Assembly: GCF_003993795.1 (NCBI RefSeq)
Contig: NZ_RWKV01000007.1
Coordinates: 1-64,000, forward strand
DNA from: Aquabacter cavernae
GTDB lineage: Bacteria > Pseudomonadota > Alphaproteobacteria > Rhizobiales > Xanthobacteraceae
Length of the DNA: 64,000 bases
Direction: 5' to 3'
Shown here piece after piece: positions 50,810-60,812 of the stretch (its first letter is position 1; every line of letters starts with the position of its first letter). The notes under the pieces are model-generated. The model saw only the letters and a program-made list of their open reading frames with translations, was not told where the DNA came from and did not search any database. The position numbers and the translations under genes are program-made.

Positions 50810-52093
50810 TCAGCCGGTGCGGTTGATGAGGCCGCGTTCCGTGAGCCCGGCCACCTGGGCGTCCGTCAGGCCCAGTTCCCGCTTCAGCACCTCCGCCGTG
50901 TGCTCGCCCAGCCGGGGCGGGGCCTCCAACGGTGCCTGGGGGGAGCCTGGAAACTTGATGGGGCGGCCGAGCAGGCGCAGGCGCCCGGCGGTGGGGTGCT
51001 CCACATCCACCACCATCTCCCGTGCCCGCGCCTGGGGATGGCCGAGGGCGGCGGTGACGCCCAGCAAGGGCGCGTGCGGCACATCGTGCGCGTCCAACAC
51101 GGCGCGCCAATGGGCGACGCTCTCGCGCGCTATGGCCTCCGCGATGCGCGGCTCGATCTCGTCGCGCCGGGCGCGCCGGTCCGCCATGGTGGCGTAAAGC
51201 GGGTCCCGGCCCATGGCGGGCATGTCCAGGGCGTCGCACAGCTTGGGCCAGAAGCGGTCGGCGAGACAGGCGATGATGATGGCCCCGTCACTGGCTGCGA
51301 AGCTGCCATAGGGCACGACCGTGGCATGGGCGGAGCCCGCCGGCGCGGGATCCTCCCCGTTGACGAAGGCAAGCTGGGCGAAATAGCCCAGCATGGACAT
51401 GGTGCCGTCATAGAGGCTCACATCGATGAGCCGCCCGCGTCCGGTCTGCGCCCGCTCCACGAGGGCGGAGAGGATGGCGATGGCGCCGAAGAAGCCGCCG
51501 GACATGTCGCCCACCGGCAGGCCCAGCTTCTGCGGCGCGCGGCCGGGCTCGCCATTGATGCTCATGACCCCGGTCATGGCCTGGGCGACGATGTCGAAGG
51601 AGGGCATGTCCCGCAGCGGCCCGGTGAGGCCGAAGCCGGAAATGGCGCAATAGATGAGGCGTGGATTGGCCTTCATGAGCACATCCGCGCCGAGCCCGAA
51701 CCGCTCCATGACGCCGGGGCGGAAATTCTCGATAACCACGTCGGCGGTGGCGCACAGGTCTTTCAGGATCTGCGCGCCCTCGGGCGTGGCGAGGTCCACC
51801 ACGAGGCTCTTCTTGCCCCGGTTGAGGCTGAGGAAATAGTGGCTTTCGCCCCCCACGAAGGGGGCGAAGCCGCGCGTCTCGTCACCCCGGCCGGGGGGCT
51901 CGATCTTGAGCACCTCGGCGCCGAGGTCGCACAGGAACTGGGTGGCGAGAGGGCCCGCCAGCACGCGGGTCAAATCGAGGACCCGCAGCCCGGACAAGGG
52001 TCCGGGCCAGCGGGCCTGCGGGCGGCTCGCCGCCGCATGGCCGTGCTCTGCGGTGTCCATGACGGCGGCCTTTCCCGCGTCCAAACGCTCCAT
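50810..52093 (-). CDS. Class III acyl-CoA transferase (CaiB/BaiF family)
   Basis: The ATG at 52093 has GAGGGAG upstream and lies only 11 bases after the Bug receptor gene; 427 residues, with a non-conserved N-terminal tail of about 30. Family motifs GPLSGLRVLDLTRVLAGPLA and LGAEVLKIEPPGRGD; nucleophile Asp196 in VGDMSGGFF. It is the last gene of a ligase, dehydratase, receptor, transferase unit on the minus strand. Confidence 0.92.
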   Translation of the reverse strand: MERLDAGKAAVMDTAEHGHAAASRPQARWPGPLSGLRVLDLTRVLAGPLATQFLCDLGAEVLKIEPPGRGDETRGFAPFVGGESHYFLSLNRGKKSLVVDLATPEGAQILKDLCATADVVIENFRPGVMERFGLGADVLMKANPRLIYCAISGFGLTGPLRDMPSFDIVAQAMTGVMSINGEPGRAPQKLGLPVGDMSGGFFGAIAILSALVERAQTGRGRLIDVSLYDGTMSMLGYFAQLAFVNGEDPAPAGSAHATVVPYGSFAASDGAIIIACLADRFWPKLCDALDMPAMGRDPLYATMADRRARRDEIEPRIAEAIARESVAHWRAVLDAHDVPHAPLLGVTAALGHPQARAREMVVDVEHPTAGRLRLLGRPIKFPGSPQAPLEAPPRLGEHTAEVLKRELGLTDAQVAGLTERGLINRTG

Positions 52094-52104
52094 CCCTGGC
52101 TCCC

Positions 52105-53070
52105 TCACTGCATGGTCAGGTTGAGGCTCTTGATGGCCGGGCCCCATTTCGCCCTGTCCGTGTCCACCTGCGCCGCCAGTTGCTGCGGCGTGCCGCCGGT
52201 GGGTTCGGCACCGTCCTTGATGATGGCGGCGCGCAGCGCCGGATCCTCCAGTCCCGCATTGATGGCCTTGTTGAGGATGCGCACGATCCCGGCCGGGGTT
52301 CCGCGCGGAGCATAGCAGGCGTTCCAGGCTTCCGCCTGCACGTCGAGGCCCGCCTCGCGGAAGGTGGGGATGTCCGGCAGGCTCGCGGAGCGGGTGCCCA
52401 GGGAGATGGCGAGCGCCCGCGCCTGGCCGGAATGGATGGCGCCCAGCGTCGCCGTCACGGTGTCCAGCGCCACGGGGATCTGGTCGCCCAGCACATTGGC
52501 CAGCGCCTGCCCGCTGCCCGAATAGGGCACCGCGTAGAAGTCGCCGCCGGACGCAGCCCGCACCATCTGGAGCACGGCGCGCGCGGTGGTGCTAGGCACC
52601 GCCACGTCCACCTGCCCGGCCTTGGCCCGTGCCAGCAGGTCGGCGAACGAGCGGATGGGGGAGTTCTGGCGCACATAGAGCACCATGCCGAAGCTCACCA
52701 CCCGCGCCACCGGCTCGAAATCCTTCACCGGGTCGTAGCCGAGATGCGTGTAGAGATATTCGTTCATGGCCGAGGTGGCGTTGGTGCCCCACAGCAAGGT
52801 GTAGCCGTCGGGATCCGCGCGGGAGACCATGGAGGTGCCGATATTGCCGCCGGCACCCGGCTTGTTCTCCACCACGAAGGGCTGGCCGAGGGTGCGCTGC
52901 AGATAATCGGCGAAGCGGCGCGCGAACACGTCCGTGCCCATTCCGGGCGGATAGGCCACCACGATGCGCACCGGGCGCGTGGGATAGCCGTCGGCCCGGG
53001 CAGTGGGCATGCCCAGCGCGCCCGCGGCAAGGCCCGCGAGGGAGCCGGCGAGAAAGCTTCTCCTCCTCAT
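52105..53070 (-). CDS. Tripartite tricarboxylate-type (Bug) periplasmic receptor
   Basis: 321 residues. The N-terminus MRRRSFLAGSLAGLAAGALG has an arginine-rich Tat-like signal, cut about TARADG (residue 26). Mature signature YPTRPVRIVVAYPPGMGTDVFARRF, then VVENKPGAGGNIGTSMV and DPDGYTLLWG. The usual P-P-G-G loop reads PPGMG, a small departure near the ligand pocket. No membrane partner genes are nearby. Confidence 0.93.
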   Translation of the reverse strand: MRRRSFLAGSLAGLAAGALGMPTARADGYPTRPVRIVVAYPPGMGTDVFARRFADYLQRTLGQPFVVENKPGAGGNIGTSMVSRADPDGYTLLWGTNATSAMNEYLYTHLGYDPVKDFEPVARVVSFGMVLYVRQNSPIRSFADLLARAKAGQVDVAVPSTTARAVLQMVRAASGGDFYAVPYSGSGQALANVLGDQIPVALDTVTATLGAIHSGQARALAISLGTRSASLPDIPTFREAGLDVQAEAWNACYAPRGTPAGIVRILNKAINAGLEDPALRAAIIKDGAEPTGGTPQQLAAQVDTDRAKWGPAIKSLNLTMQ

Positions 53071-53371
53071 GTCGTTTCCTCCAGCATCGATATTGGTATC
53101 GAGCGTTGTTCTTGGGTGGTGTTCTGGTTCGTCACACCGCCGCCCGGCGGCCTTGGCGTCTGCCGGCCGGGCTTCGGTTCAAGAGTGTTTCAGCCTTTCA
53201 TGGAAACGCTGAAACACTCTATCTCTCTGTTTTTACGCGCTTCCTTCACGCGAACCGCTTCACACTTCGCTCGGAAGCGCTCTCGCATCCCGGCGGCAGC
53301 CGCCGGCATGGCTCTCGCGAAAGGGACACGCCCCGGCCGGCCTTGGCGTGCGGCGGCCGGGGCGGCGAGGG
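53071..53371. other. Intergenic region carrying a palindromic repeat
   Basis: No gene is visible in these 301 bases between the acyl dehydratase stop and the Bug receptor start. Most of it is the repeat at 53182-53288. The gap suggests that the receptor and CoA-transferase may have a separate promoter here. Confidence 0.6.
53182..53288. repeat. Rhizobial-type intergenic mosaic repeat
   Basis: AGAGTGTTTCAGC (53182-53194) pairs perfectly with GCTGAAACACTCT (53208-53220). A T-rich spacer follows, then GCGCTTCC (53237-53244) pairing with GGAAGCGC (53273-53280) around a CACGCGAACCG / CACTTCGCTCGG block. From memory, this pattern recurs between genes in many Hyphomicrobiales genomes. It is not coding. 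Confidence 0.7.
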
Positions 53372-54529
53372 TCAGGCGCTGCGCGAGGGCAGCACCGCGG
53401 TGGCGCCGCCCAGCACGGACAGCTCGCCGTCCTGGTTCACGGCAGACTGCTCGATCTCCACCACATGACGGCCGTTCTCCACCCGCTTGGCGGTGACGGT
53501 GCCGTCGATGAACAGGAGATCGCCTTCCGGATTGTGGCGGCGCAGCTTGCTGTGGGCGCGGGCGAGGAAGCCGGTATCGCCCATCCAGTTGGTGACATGG
53601 TGGGTCAGCCAGGAGCAGCGCTCCGGGCCGTAATCATAGGCGCCGGGCGCGCCCACCATGAGCGCCATCTCGGGCTCCCAATGCACCCGCTCGGGGCAGT
53701 CCGGGATGCCGAAGCGGTTCTTGATGCCGAGGCCCGGATGGTTCTTCACCTGCTGCCAGGCCAGCTTGTTGGCGCGGATATAGAGGCCGCCCCAGCCCTG
53801 CGCGAAGGCGACGAAGCCGGTGACGGTCATGGGGCCCTTGGCCATGGTGGGCAGCTTGTCGCCCACCTGCACGTCCTCGAAATAGCGCGGCGTCGCGCCC
53901 CGCACTTCTTCCTCCGCATAGAGGCGGTAGACGCGGTCCAGTTCCTCGTCCGTGTAGCGGCGCGGCGGGCGGGCCTTCACGGCGGTGTACTTGCTGCCGC
54001 TCTCGCGGGCCGCGTCCCGGTCGGTGCGGAAGCACCAGCTCTCGGCGTCGGCGACGAGGTCGCCGTTCTCGCCGTAGAAATTCACATGATAGACCTGCCG
54101 GATGGCGCGGCCGGCGAAGGTGGTCTCGTGCTCCACGAGGTCGGAGAGCCACGCCTCGGTGCGGATCGTCTCGTTGCGGTTCACCCAGCGGTGCCAGCGC
54201 CAGTCGGCGCCCGACCACATGGCATGCACGCCCGGCAGGCCGCCCACATAGCCGGAAATGATGCGGCTGGTGGTGAACAGGAAGCTCGGCAGCGCCACGA
54301 GGCCGCCCAGCACGCTCTGCTTGGCATAATCGGGATCGCACCAGAGCGGATTGTCGTCGCCGATGCCGTGGGCATAGTGGCGGATATTGTCCCGCGTGGC
54401 CTCATAGCACCACGGCTCGGCGGTATTCTCGATCTTCTTCCCCATGCGCTCGCGCAGTTCGTCCAGCGCGGCATCGGTGATCTTGGGGAAGTGCCGGATG
54501 GCCGGCTCCGCTAGGGTTTCGGCGAACAT
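53372..54529 (-). CDS. Double-hotdog MaoC-like acyl dehydratase
   Basis: 385 residues made of two hotdog halves. The N-terminal half has HGIGDDNPLWCDPDYA, close to G-D-x-N-P-x-H but with Trp in place of His, as in the inactive half of fungal and bacterial FAS-type dehydratase domains. The C-terminal half (from about 215) contains EDVQVGDKLP and YDYGPERCSWLTHHVTNWMGDTG. Neither half shows an intact canonical dyad, so catalysis is uncertain. It sits 38 bases after a CoA ligase gene. Confidence 0.83.
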   Translation of the reverse strand: MFAETLAEPAIRHFPKITDAALDELRERMGKKIENTAEPWCYEATRDNIRHYAHGIGDDNPLWCDPDYAKQSVLGGLVALPSFLFTTSRIISGYVGGLPGVHAMWSGADWRWHRWVNRNETIRTEAWLSDLVEHETTFAGRAIRQVYHVNFYGENGDLVADAESWCFRTDRDAARESGSKYTAVKARPPRRYTDEELDRVYRLYAEEEVRGATPRYFEDVQVGDKLPTMAKGPMTVTGFVAFAQGWGGLYIRANKLAWQQVKNHPGLGIKNRFGIPDCPERVHWEPEMALMVGAPGAYDYGPERCSWLTHHVTNWMGDTGFLARAHSKLRRHNPEGDLLFIDGTVTAKRVENGRHVVEIEQSAVNQDGELSVLGGATAVLPSRSA

Positions 54530-54567
54530 GATGGACGTCCTCTCTTCTCGCTCTTGCTTTGGGGAAA

Positions 54568-56127
54568 TCAGGCCAGCGCGGCGGCGCGCGCGGCTTCGGC
54601 GTCGCGCAGGACCTTGCGGTTGATCTTGCCGGCGGGGGTCTTGGGCAGCTCGGGCACGAAGGCCACCTGGCGGGGATATTCGTGCTGGCTGAGACGGGCG
54701 CGGGTGAAGTCCTGAAGCTCGCGGGCGAGGCTGTCGTCGCCTGTATCGCGGGTCACCACGAACGCCTTCACCACCTGTCCGCGCACGGCGTCCGGCACGC
54801 CGATGGCGGCCACTTCGCGGACCTGGGGATGCTTGAGCATCACGTCCTCGATCTCCACCGCGCTCATGGTCCAGCCGGCGGAGATGATGACGTCGTCGGC
54901 CCGGCCGCCATGGTAGAAATAGCCGTCCTCGTCGATGCGCCCGAGATCCTTGGTGGGCACCCAGGCGCCGCGCCGCAGGACCTTGATCTCGCCGGTCTCG
55001 CCGGTCCGGCAGGGGCGCCCGTCCGGGCCCTGCACCTCCACTTCCATGCCGGGAACCGCCTTGCCGAGCGAGCCGGGCTTCACGGGGAAGTCGGGCGCGC
55101 CGGGATAGTTCACCAGCACGACGCCCACTTCCGTGGTGCCGTACATGGAGCAGACCGGCACCGCGAACACCTCGTCGATGAAGCGCAGCGTCTCGCTGTC
55201 GATGGGCTCGCCCGTATAGGAGAGCTTGCGGATGGCGAAGCGGAAGCGGCCTGCTTCCCCGCTCGCCCGCATCATCCGGTAATGGGTGGCGGCGGCTGAC
55301 AGGTTGGTGATGGAATAGTCCTGGAGCGCCTTCATGAGGCGCACGGGATCGAACCGGCCGCAGAAGGTGCCGGTGGTGATGCCCAGCGCCAGCGGGGCCA
55401 GCGTGCCGTGGGCGAGCCCGTGTCCCCAGGCGGGGGAGGAGGGGCAGAAGAACTCGTCGCCCGGCCGCAGCCCGGTGCCGTAGAGGGCGGCGATCATCAA
55501 CGTCACGATGGCGCGGTGGGTGTGCTTCACCGCCGCCGGAAGCTCTCGGGTGGTGCCCGACGTGTACTGGAACAGCGCCAGATCATCGGCGCGGGTGCGC
55601 GGCGTGTAGGTGTCGGGATAGGCGGCGAGTTCCGCGGTGAAATTGGCGCCGGGGAAGACCACGCGCGTGCCCTCCAGGCCCTCGGTGGCGGCGGCCTTGT
55701 CGGGCGAGGTGACGAGGATCTTCGGCGTGCAGTCGCCCACCCGCAGCCGCACCCCTTCCGGGCCGAACAGGGTGAACAGCGGCACGGCGATGGCGCCGCG
55801 CTTCATGGCGCCGAAGATGGAGGCATAGAAAGCCGGGGAGGGGTCCAGCATCACCGCGACGCGGTCGCCGGCCTCCACGCCGTTGGCCTCCAGCCAATGG
55901 GCGAAGCGAGACGAGGCCTGCGAGATTTCGCGGAAGGTGACGACCTCGTCCCGTCCGTCCGCATGGGCGATGCGCACCGCCGGGCGGTCGCTGTCGGCAT
56001 GCCGGTCGATGCATTCGTGGGCGATGTTGAAGGCGTCCGGCGTGCCGTCGAAGAATTCCCACAGGCGCTGGGGGGAGAAGCTCGCCTGCGCGAAGGCATA
56101 GCTCGTGCTCTCCGACAGTTTCGACAT
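54568..56127 (-). CDS. Acyl/aryl-CoA ligase (AMP-forming) with a variant P-loop
   Basis: 519 residues; GGGAGG precedes the ATG at 56127. The phosphate loop reads YTSGTTRELPAAVKH instead of YTSGTTGxPKG, a variant seen in a subgroup of acyl/benzoate-type ligases. Other ANL motifs are normal: SMYGTTE, the WVPTKDLGRIDEDGYFYHGG hinge, and catalytic Lys in KTPAGKINRKVLRD. It is first in the operon running to 50810, under a tandem operator. Confidence 0.92.
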   Translation of the reverse strand: MSKLSESTSYAFAQASFSPQRLWEFFDGTPDAFNIAHECIDRHADSDRPAVRIAHADGRDEVVTFREISQASSRFAHWLEANGVEAGDRVAVMLDPSPAFYASIFGAMKRGAIAVPLFTLFGPEGVRLRVGDCTPKILVTSPDKAAATEGLEGTRVVFPGANFTAELAAYPDTYTPRTRADDLALFQYTSGTTRELPAAVKHTHRAIVTLMIAALYGTGLRPGDEFFCPSSPAWGHGLAHGTLAPLALGITTGTFCGRFDPVRLMKALQDYSITNLSAAATHYRMMRASGEAGRFRFAIRKLSYTGEPIDSETLRFIDEVFAVPVCSMYGTTEVGVVLVNYPGAPDFPVKPGSLGKAVPGMEVEVQGPDGRPCRTGETGEIKVLRRGAWVPTKDLGRIDEDGYFYHGGRADDVIISAGWTMSAVEIEDVMLKHPQVREVAAIGVPDAVRGQVVKAFVVTRDTGDDSLARELQDFTRARLSQHEYPRQVAFVPELPKTPAGKINRKVLRDAEAARAAALA

Positions 56128-56179
56128 GGCGCATCCTCCCGTTTGTTTGTTGTGGGAGGATCTATCGGGAGGTGGCAAT

Positions 56180-56215
56180 TTGTTGTCAATATACAAAATT
56201 GTTGTCTATATACAA
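56180..56215 (-). promoter_or_regulatory. Tandem operator of the ligase operon
   Basis: TTGTTGTCAATATACAA (56180-56196) and TTGTTGTCTATATACAA (56199-56215) differ at one base and repeat every 19 bases, near two helical turns. The second copy contains the perfect dyad TGTTGT-CTATAT-ACAACA. They lie 53-88 bases before the ligase ATG, overlapping the expected promoter. Confidence 0.7.
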
Positions 56216-56307
56216 CAGTAATTTCCGCATTCGGACACCTGCCGCTCCCTGGTTTCCATATCGGGCCAGGGGATGCGGCGGGGTGGAAAAACGGAATGGA
56301 AGAGGGG

Positions 56308-56778
56308 TCAGGGCGCGGGGGAGAATTCCCGCTTGAGGCATTTCAGGGCGAAGGAGGAGCGGCTGTGCCGGATGCCGGGGACCTTGTAGAGACGCTCGCG
56401 CAGGAAGCGCTCATAGCCGGCCGTCCCGTCCACCGCGACCTTGATGAAATAGTCGTATTCTCCAGTGGTTAGATAGGCTTCCAGCACTTCCGGCAAATCC
56501 GCCAGCGCCTGCCCGAAGCGCTGGATCTGGTCCTCGTCGTGCCGGTCCAGCGTCACTTCGATGATGACGATGTCGCCGAGCCCGAGCTGGCGCTGGTTCA
56601 GCACCGCCACGTAATTCTCGATATAGCCCGCCTCTTCCAGGCGGCGCACCCGCGTCCAGCAGGGGCTGGGCGACAGGCCCACCTTCTCCGCCAGTTCCTG
56701 GTTGGTGAGCCGGGCCTGCTTGCGCAGGGCCCGCAGGATGCGGCGGTCGATCTCGTCGATGCCCTTGTCCTTCTGCAT
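56308..56778 (-). CDS. bkdR: Lrp/AsnC-family regulator, probable BkdR
   Basis: The ATG at 56778 gives 156 residues: helix-turn-helix IDRRILRALRKQARLTNQ to LAEKVGLSPSPCWTRVRRLEEAGYI, then an RAM/ACT-type effector domain (VLEAYLTTGEYDYFIKVAVDG). It diverges from the branched-chain 2-oxoacid dehydrogenase operon, the same layout as bkdR in Pseudomonas putida, where it is an activator responding to branched-chain amino acids. The symbol is given by that context. Confidence 0.85.
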   Translation of the reverse strand: MQKDKGIDEIDRRILRALRKQARLTNQELAEKVGLSPSPCWTRVRRLEEAGYIENYVAVLNQRQLGLGDIVIIEVTLDRHDEDQIQRFGQALADLPEVLEAYLTTGEYDYFIKVAVDGTAGYERFLRERLYKVPGIRHSRSSFALKCLKREFSPAP

Positions 56779-56803
56779 GGGAGCACGCCTTTCCCGTCGA
56801 ATT

Positions 56804-56832
56804 GATATGCGCGGAAGAAGCATCTGCATATC
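56804..56832. promoter_or_regulatory. Candidate Lrp site
   Basis: GATATGC (56804-56810) and GCATATC (56826-56832) form a perfect inverted repeat separated by 15 bases, upstream of the Lrp-type gene and in the shared control region with the bkd operon. Confidence 0.45.
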
Positions 56833-56951
56833 GTCTGTCAGACACTTGATCCTTCCATAATAATACGTCTCGCCAAAAAGAACGGGAAAAAATTACGCCG
56901 GAACCTCGATAGGATCTCCCGTCAATGAGCAAGCGAACGGGAGGATCGGCC

Positions 56952-57236
56952 ATGGCATATCGGCTCTGCATGAAGGTTCAGAGCGTCGATGCGGCCATTC
57001 GCGCGCTCGACCTGCTGCGCCGGCTCGACGTGGACATGCTGGAACTGGAGACCGCGCGGCGCGAGGAGGGGTTCCTCGTCCATCTCAGCTACGACGCCTG
57101 CGGCGAGGAGGCGGCGCGCCATATCGCAGTGCGCATGGGCCAGATCGTCGGCGTCAGCACGGCGGAGATGGTCACGGGCCATATGCCCGAGCCCGGCCCC
57201 TTCGCCACCGCCTTGCCCCTGCGCTCCGCCTGCTGA
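56952..57236 (+). CDS. Small ACT-like protein leading the bkd operon
   Basis: The ATG at 56952 has GGGAGG nearby; 94 residues (an ATG at 56925 is possible). The pattern beta (AYRLCMKVQS), long helix (DAAIRALDLLRRLDVDMLELE), beta (GFLVHLSYDAC), helix (EEAARHIAVRMGQIVGV), beta fits an ACT-like fold such as the IlvM regulatory subunit of acetolactate synthase. It lies 45 bases before the E1-alpha gene on the same strand. A role in sensing branched-chain amino or oxo acids is inferred; no family was recognised with certainty. Confidence 0.65.
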   Translation: MAYRLCMKVQSVDAAIRALDLLRRLDVDMLELETARREEGFLVHLSYDACGEEAARHIAVRMGQIVGVSTAEMVTGHMPEPGPFATALPLRSAC

Positions 57237-58526
<1,290 letters not shown>

Positions 58527-58527
58527 C

Positions 58528-59541
58528 ATGCCGGCGATGACCATGGTCCAGGCCATCAATTCGGCCCTCGACGTGATGCTTTCGGAAGACCCCGACGTGC
58601 TCGTGTTCGGCGAGGATGTGGGCTTCTTCGGCGGCGTGTTCCGCTGCACGCAGGGCCTCCAGGGCAAGTACGGCAAGCGGCGCGTGTTCGACACGCCCAT
58701 CGCCGAGGCGGGCATCGTTGCCACCGCCGTGGGCATGGGCGCCTACGGCCTGCGGCCCGTGGTGGAGATCCAGTTCGCGGACTACATTTATCCGGCCACC
58801 GACCAGCTCATCTCGGAGGCGGCGCGGCTGCGGTATCGGTCCGGCGGCGAGTTCACCGCCCCGCTCACGGTGCGCACGCCCTATGGCGGCGGCATTTTCG
58901 GCGGCCAGACCCACAGCCAGAGCCCCGAGGCCATCTTCGCCCATGTGTGCGGGCTGAAGACGGTGATCCCGTCCAATCCCTATGACGCTAAGGGCCTGCT
59001 CATCAGCGCCATCGAGGATGACGACCCGGTCATCTTCCTGGAGCCCAAGCGGCTCTATCATGGCCCCTTCGACGGGCACCATGACCGGCCGGTGCGCCCC
59101 TGGGGCGACGACCCGCGCGCGCAGGTGCCGGATGGGCATTACCGCGTGCCGCTGGGCCAGGCGGCGGTGGTACGGCCGGGTGCGGACGTCACCATTCTCG
59201 CCTATGGCACCATGGTGCATGTGGCGCTGGCCGCCGTGGAGGAGAGCGGTATCGATGCCGAGGTCATCGACCTGCGCACCATCATGCCCGTGGACATGGA
59301 AACCATCACCGCCTCGGTGAAGAAGACCGGGCGTTGCGTGGTGGTGCACGAGGCGACGCGCACGGGCGGCTTCGGCGGCGAGCTGGCCGCCCTGGTGCAG
59401 GAAGCCTGCTTCTACCATCTGGAGGCGCCGGTGCAGCGCGTGACCGGCTGGGACACGCCTTATCCGCACGCCCTCGAATGGCACTATTTCCCCGGCCCCG
59501 CCCGCGTCGCGGCGTCACTCGCCCGCGTCATGGAGGACTGA
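58528..59541 (+). CDS. bkdA2: Branched-chain 2-oxoacid dehydrogenase E1 beta subunit
   Basis: 337 residues, one base after E1 alpha. Landmarks: VFGEDVGFFGGVFRCTQGLQ, VFDTPIAEAGIVATAVGMGAYGLRPVVEIQFADYI, the Tyr-Gly-Gly-Gly loop RTPYGGGIFGGQTHSQSPE, and the transketolase C-terminal TRTGGFGGELAALVQE. It forms the alpha2beta2 E1 heterotetramer. Confidence 0.95.
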   Translation: MPAMTMVQAINSALDVMLSEDPDVLVFGEDVGFFGGVFRCTQGLQGKYGKRRVFDTPIAEAGIVATAVGMGAYGLRPVVEIQFADYIYPATDQLISEAARLRYRSGGEFTAPLTVRTPYGGGIFGGQTHSQSPEAIFAHVCGLKTVIPSNPYDAKGLLISAIEDDDPVIFLEPKRLYHGPFDGHHDRPVRPWGDDPRAQVPDGHYRVPLGQAAVVRPGADVTILAYGTMVHVALAAVEESGIDAEVIDLRTIMPVDMETITASVKKTGRCVVVHEATRTGGFGGELAALVQEACFYHLEAPVQRVTGWDTPYPHALEWHYFPGPARVAASLARVMED

Positions 59542-59543
59542 GC

Positions 59544-60809
59544 ATGGGCCGCATCAGCTTCAAGCTGCCGGACATCGGCGAAGGCATCGCCACGGCCGAG
59601 GTCACGGCCTGGCACGTCAAGGTGGGGGAGGTGGTCCGCGAGGATTCCCCCCTGGTGGACGTGATGACCGACAAGGCGACGGTGGAGATATCCGCCCCCG
59701 TCACCGCCCGCATCGTGGCCCTGAATGCCACCCCCGGGGAGACGGTGGCGGTGGGCTCCGAACTGCTGGTGTTCGAGACGGACGGGGAGGGGGGCGAGGT
59801 GTCCGTCGCGGCTCCGGCTCCGTCTCCGAGCCCGCCCCCGGAGCCCGCGCGCGCCGAGGTGGCCGTGGAGCCGCCGCCGCCGCCCGTGTCCGTTTCCGCA
59901 CCGGTTTCCGCCGATCCGCCGCCCGCGCCGCGCCGGGCGCCGGGCACCCGTCCGCTGGCCGCGCCCTCGATACGCCGCCGCGCCTATGAGGCGGGTGTGC
60001 CGCTCCAGTTCGTGGCGGGCAGCGGGCTGGAAGGGCGCATCACCCATGCCGATCTCGACCGCGCGCTCACAGGCGGCGAGGTCTTCCGGCCTCAGGCGCC
60101 GCCGGAGGATGTAGTGGAGGAGATGCCGGTCATCGGCCTCCGGCGGAAGATCGCCGAGCGCATGCAGGACACCAAGCGGCGCATCCCCCATTTCTCCTAT
60201 ATCGAGGAAGTGGACGTGACCGCGCTGGAGGATCTGCGCGCGGCGCTGAATGCGCGCCACGGAAAGGCGCGCCCGCGCCTCACGCTGCTGCCCTTCCTGG
60301 TGCGGGCGCTGGCGCGGACCCTGCCGGAGTTTCCCGGCCTCAATGCCCGCTATGACGACGAGGCGGGCGTGCTGCGCAAGCATGCGGCGCTGCATGTGGG
60401 CATTGCCACCCAGACCCCCGCGGGGCTCGTCGTTCCGGTGCTGCGCCATGCGGAGCGCCTGGACCTGTGGGCCTGCGCCACCGCCATCGCCGCGCTCGCG
60501 GAGGCGGCGCGGGAGGGACGCAGCGGGCGGGAGGACCTGACTGGCTCCACCCTCACCATCACCAGCCTCGGTGCACTGGGCGGGCTCGCCACAACGCCGG
60601 TCATCAATGCACCGGAAGTGGCCATCGTGGGCGTCAACAAGATCGCCGTGCGCCCCGTTTATGTGGAGGGCGGCGGCTTCGTGCCACGCAAGATCATGAA
60701 CCTCTCCTCCTCCTTCGACCACCGGGTGGTGGACGGCTTCGTGGCGGCGGAATTCGTGCAGCGCCTGCGTTCCTTCCTGGAGCAGCCCGCCACTTTGTTC
60801 GTGGAGTGA
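59544..60809 (+). CDS. bkdB: Branched-chain 2-oxoacid dehydrogenase E2 (dihydrolipoyl acyltransferase)
   Basis: 421 residues. Single lipoyl domain with lipoylated Lys44 (DVMTDKATVEI), then a Pro/Ala/Val-rich linker (about 88-130), a peripheral-subunit-binding domain (APSIRRRAYEAGVPLQFVAGSGLEGRITHADLD) and the acyltransferase domain ending with the catalytic SSFDHRVVDGF. It transfers the branched acyl group to CoA. Confidence 0.95.
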   Translation: MGRISFKLPDIGEGIATAEVTAWHVKVGEVVREDSPLVDVMTDKATVEISAPVTARIVALNATPGETVAVGSELLVFETDGEGGEVSVAAPAPSPSPPPEPARAEVAVEPPPPPVSVSAPVSADPPPAPRRAPGTRPLAAPSIRRRAYEAGVPLQFVAGSGLEGRITHADLDRALTGGEVFRPQAPPEDVVEEMPVIGLRRKIAERMQDTKRRIPHFSYIEEVDVTALEDLRAALNARHGKARPRLTLLPFLVRALARTLPEFPGLNARYDDEAGVLRKHAALHVGIATQTPAGLVVPVLRHAERLDLWACATAIAALAEAAREGRSGREDLTGSTLTITSLGALGGLATTPVINAPEVAIVGVNKIAVRPVYVEGGGFVPRKIMNLSSSFDHRVVDGFVAAEFVQRLRSFLEQPATLFVE

Positions 60810-60812
60810 GAC

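Noticed and set aside
54568-56127. Variant P-loop of the ligase considered as a sign of inactivation
   Set aside because: All other ANL motifs and the catalytic lysine are intact, and the TSGTTRELP form occurs in a known ligase subgroup.
59808-59930. Repetitive Pro/Ala/Val coding stretch in bkdB considered as a DNA repeat
   Set aside because: It is the normal flexible linker between the lipoyl and subunit-binding domains of E2 proteins.
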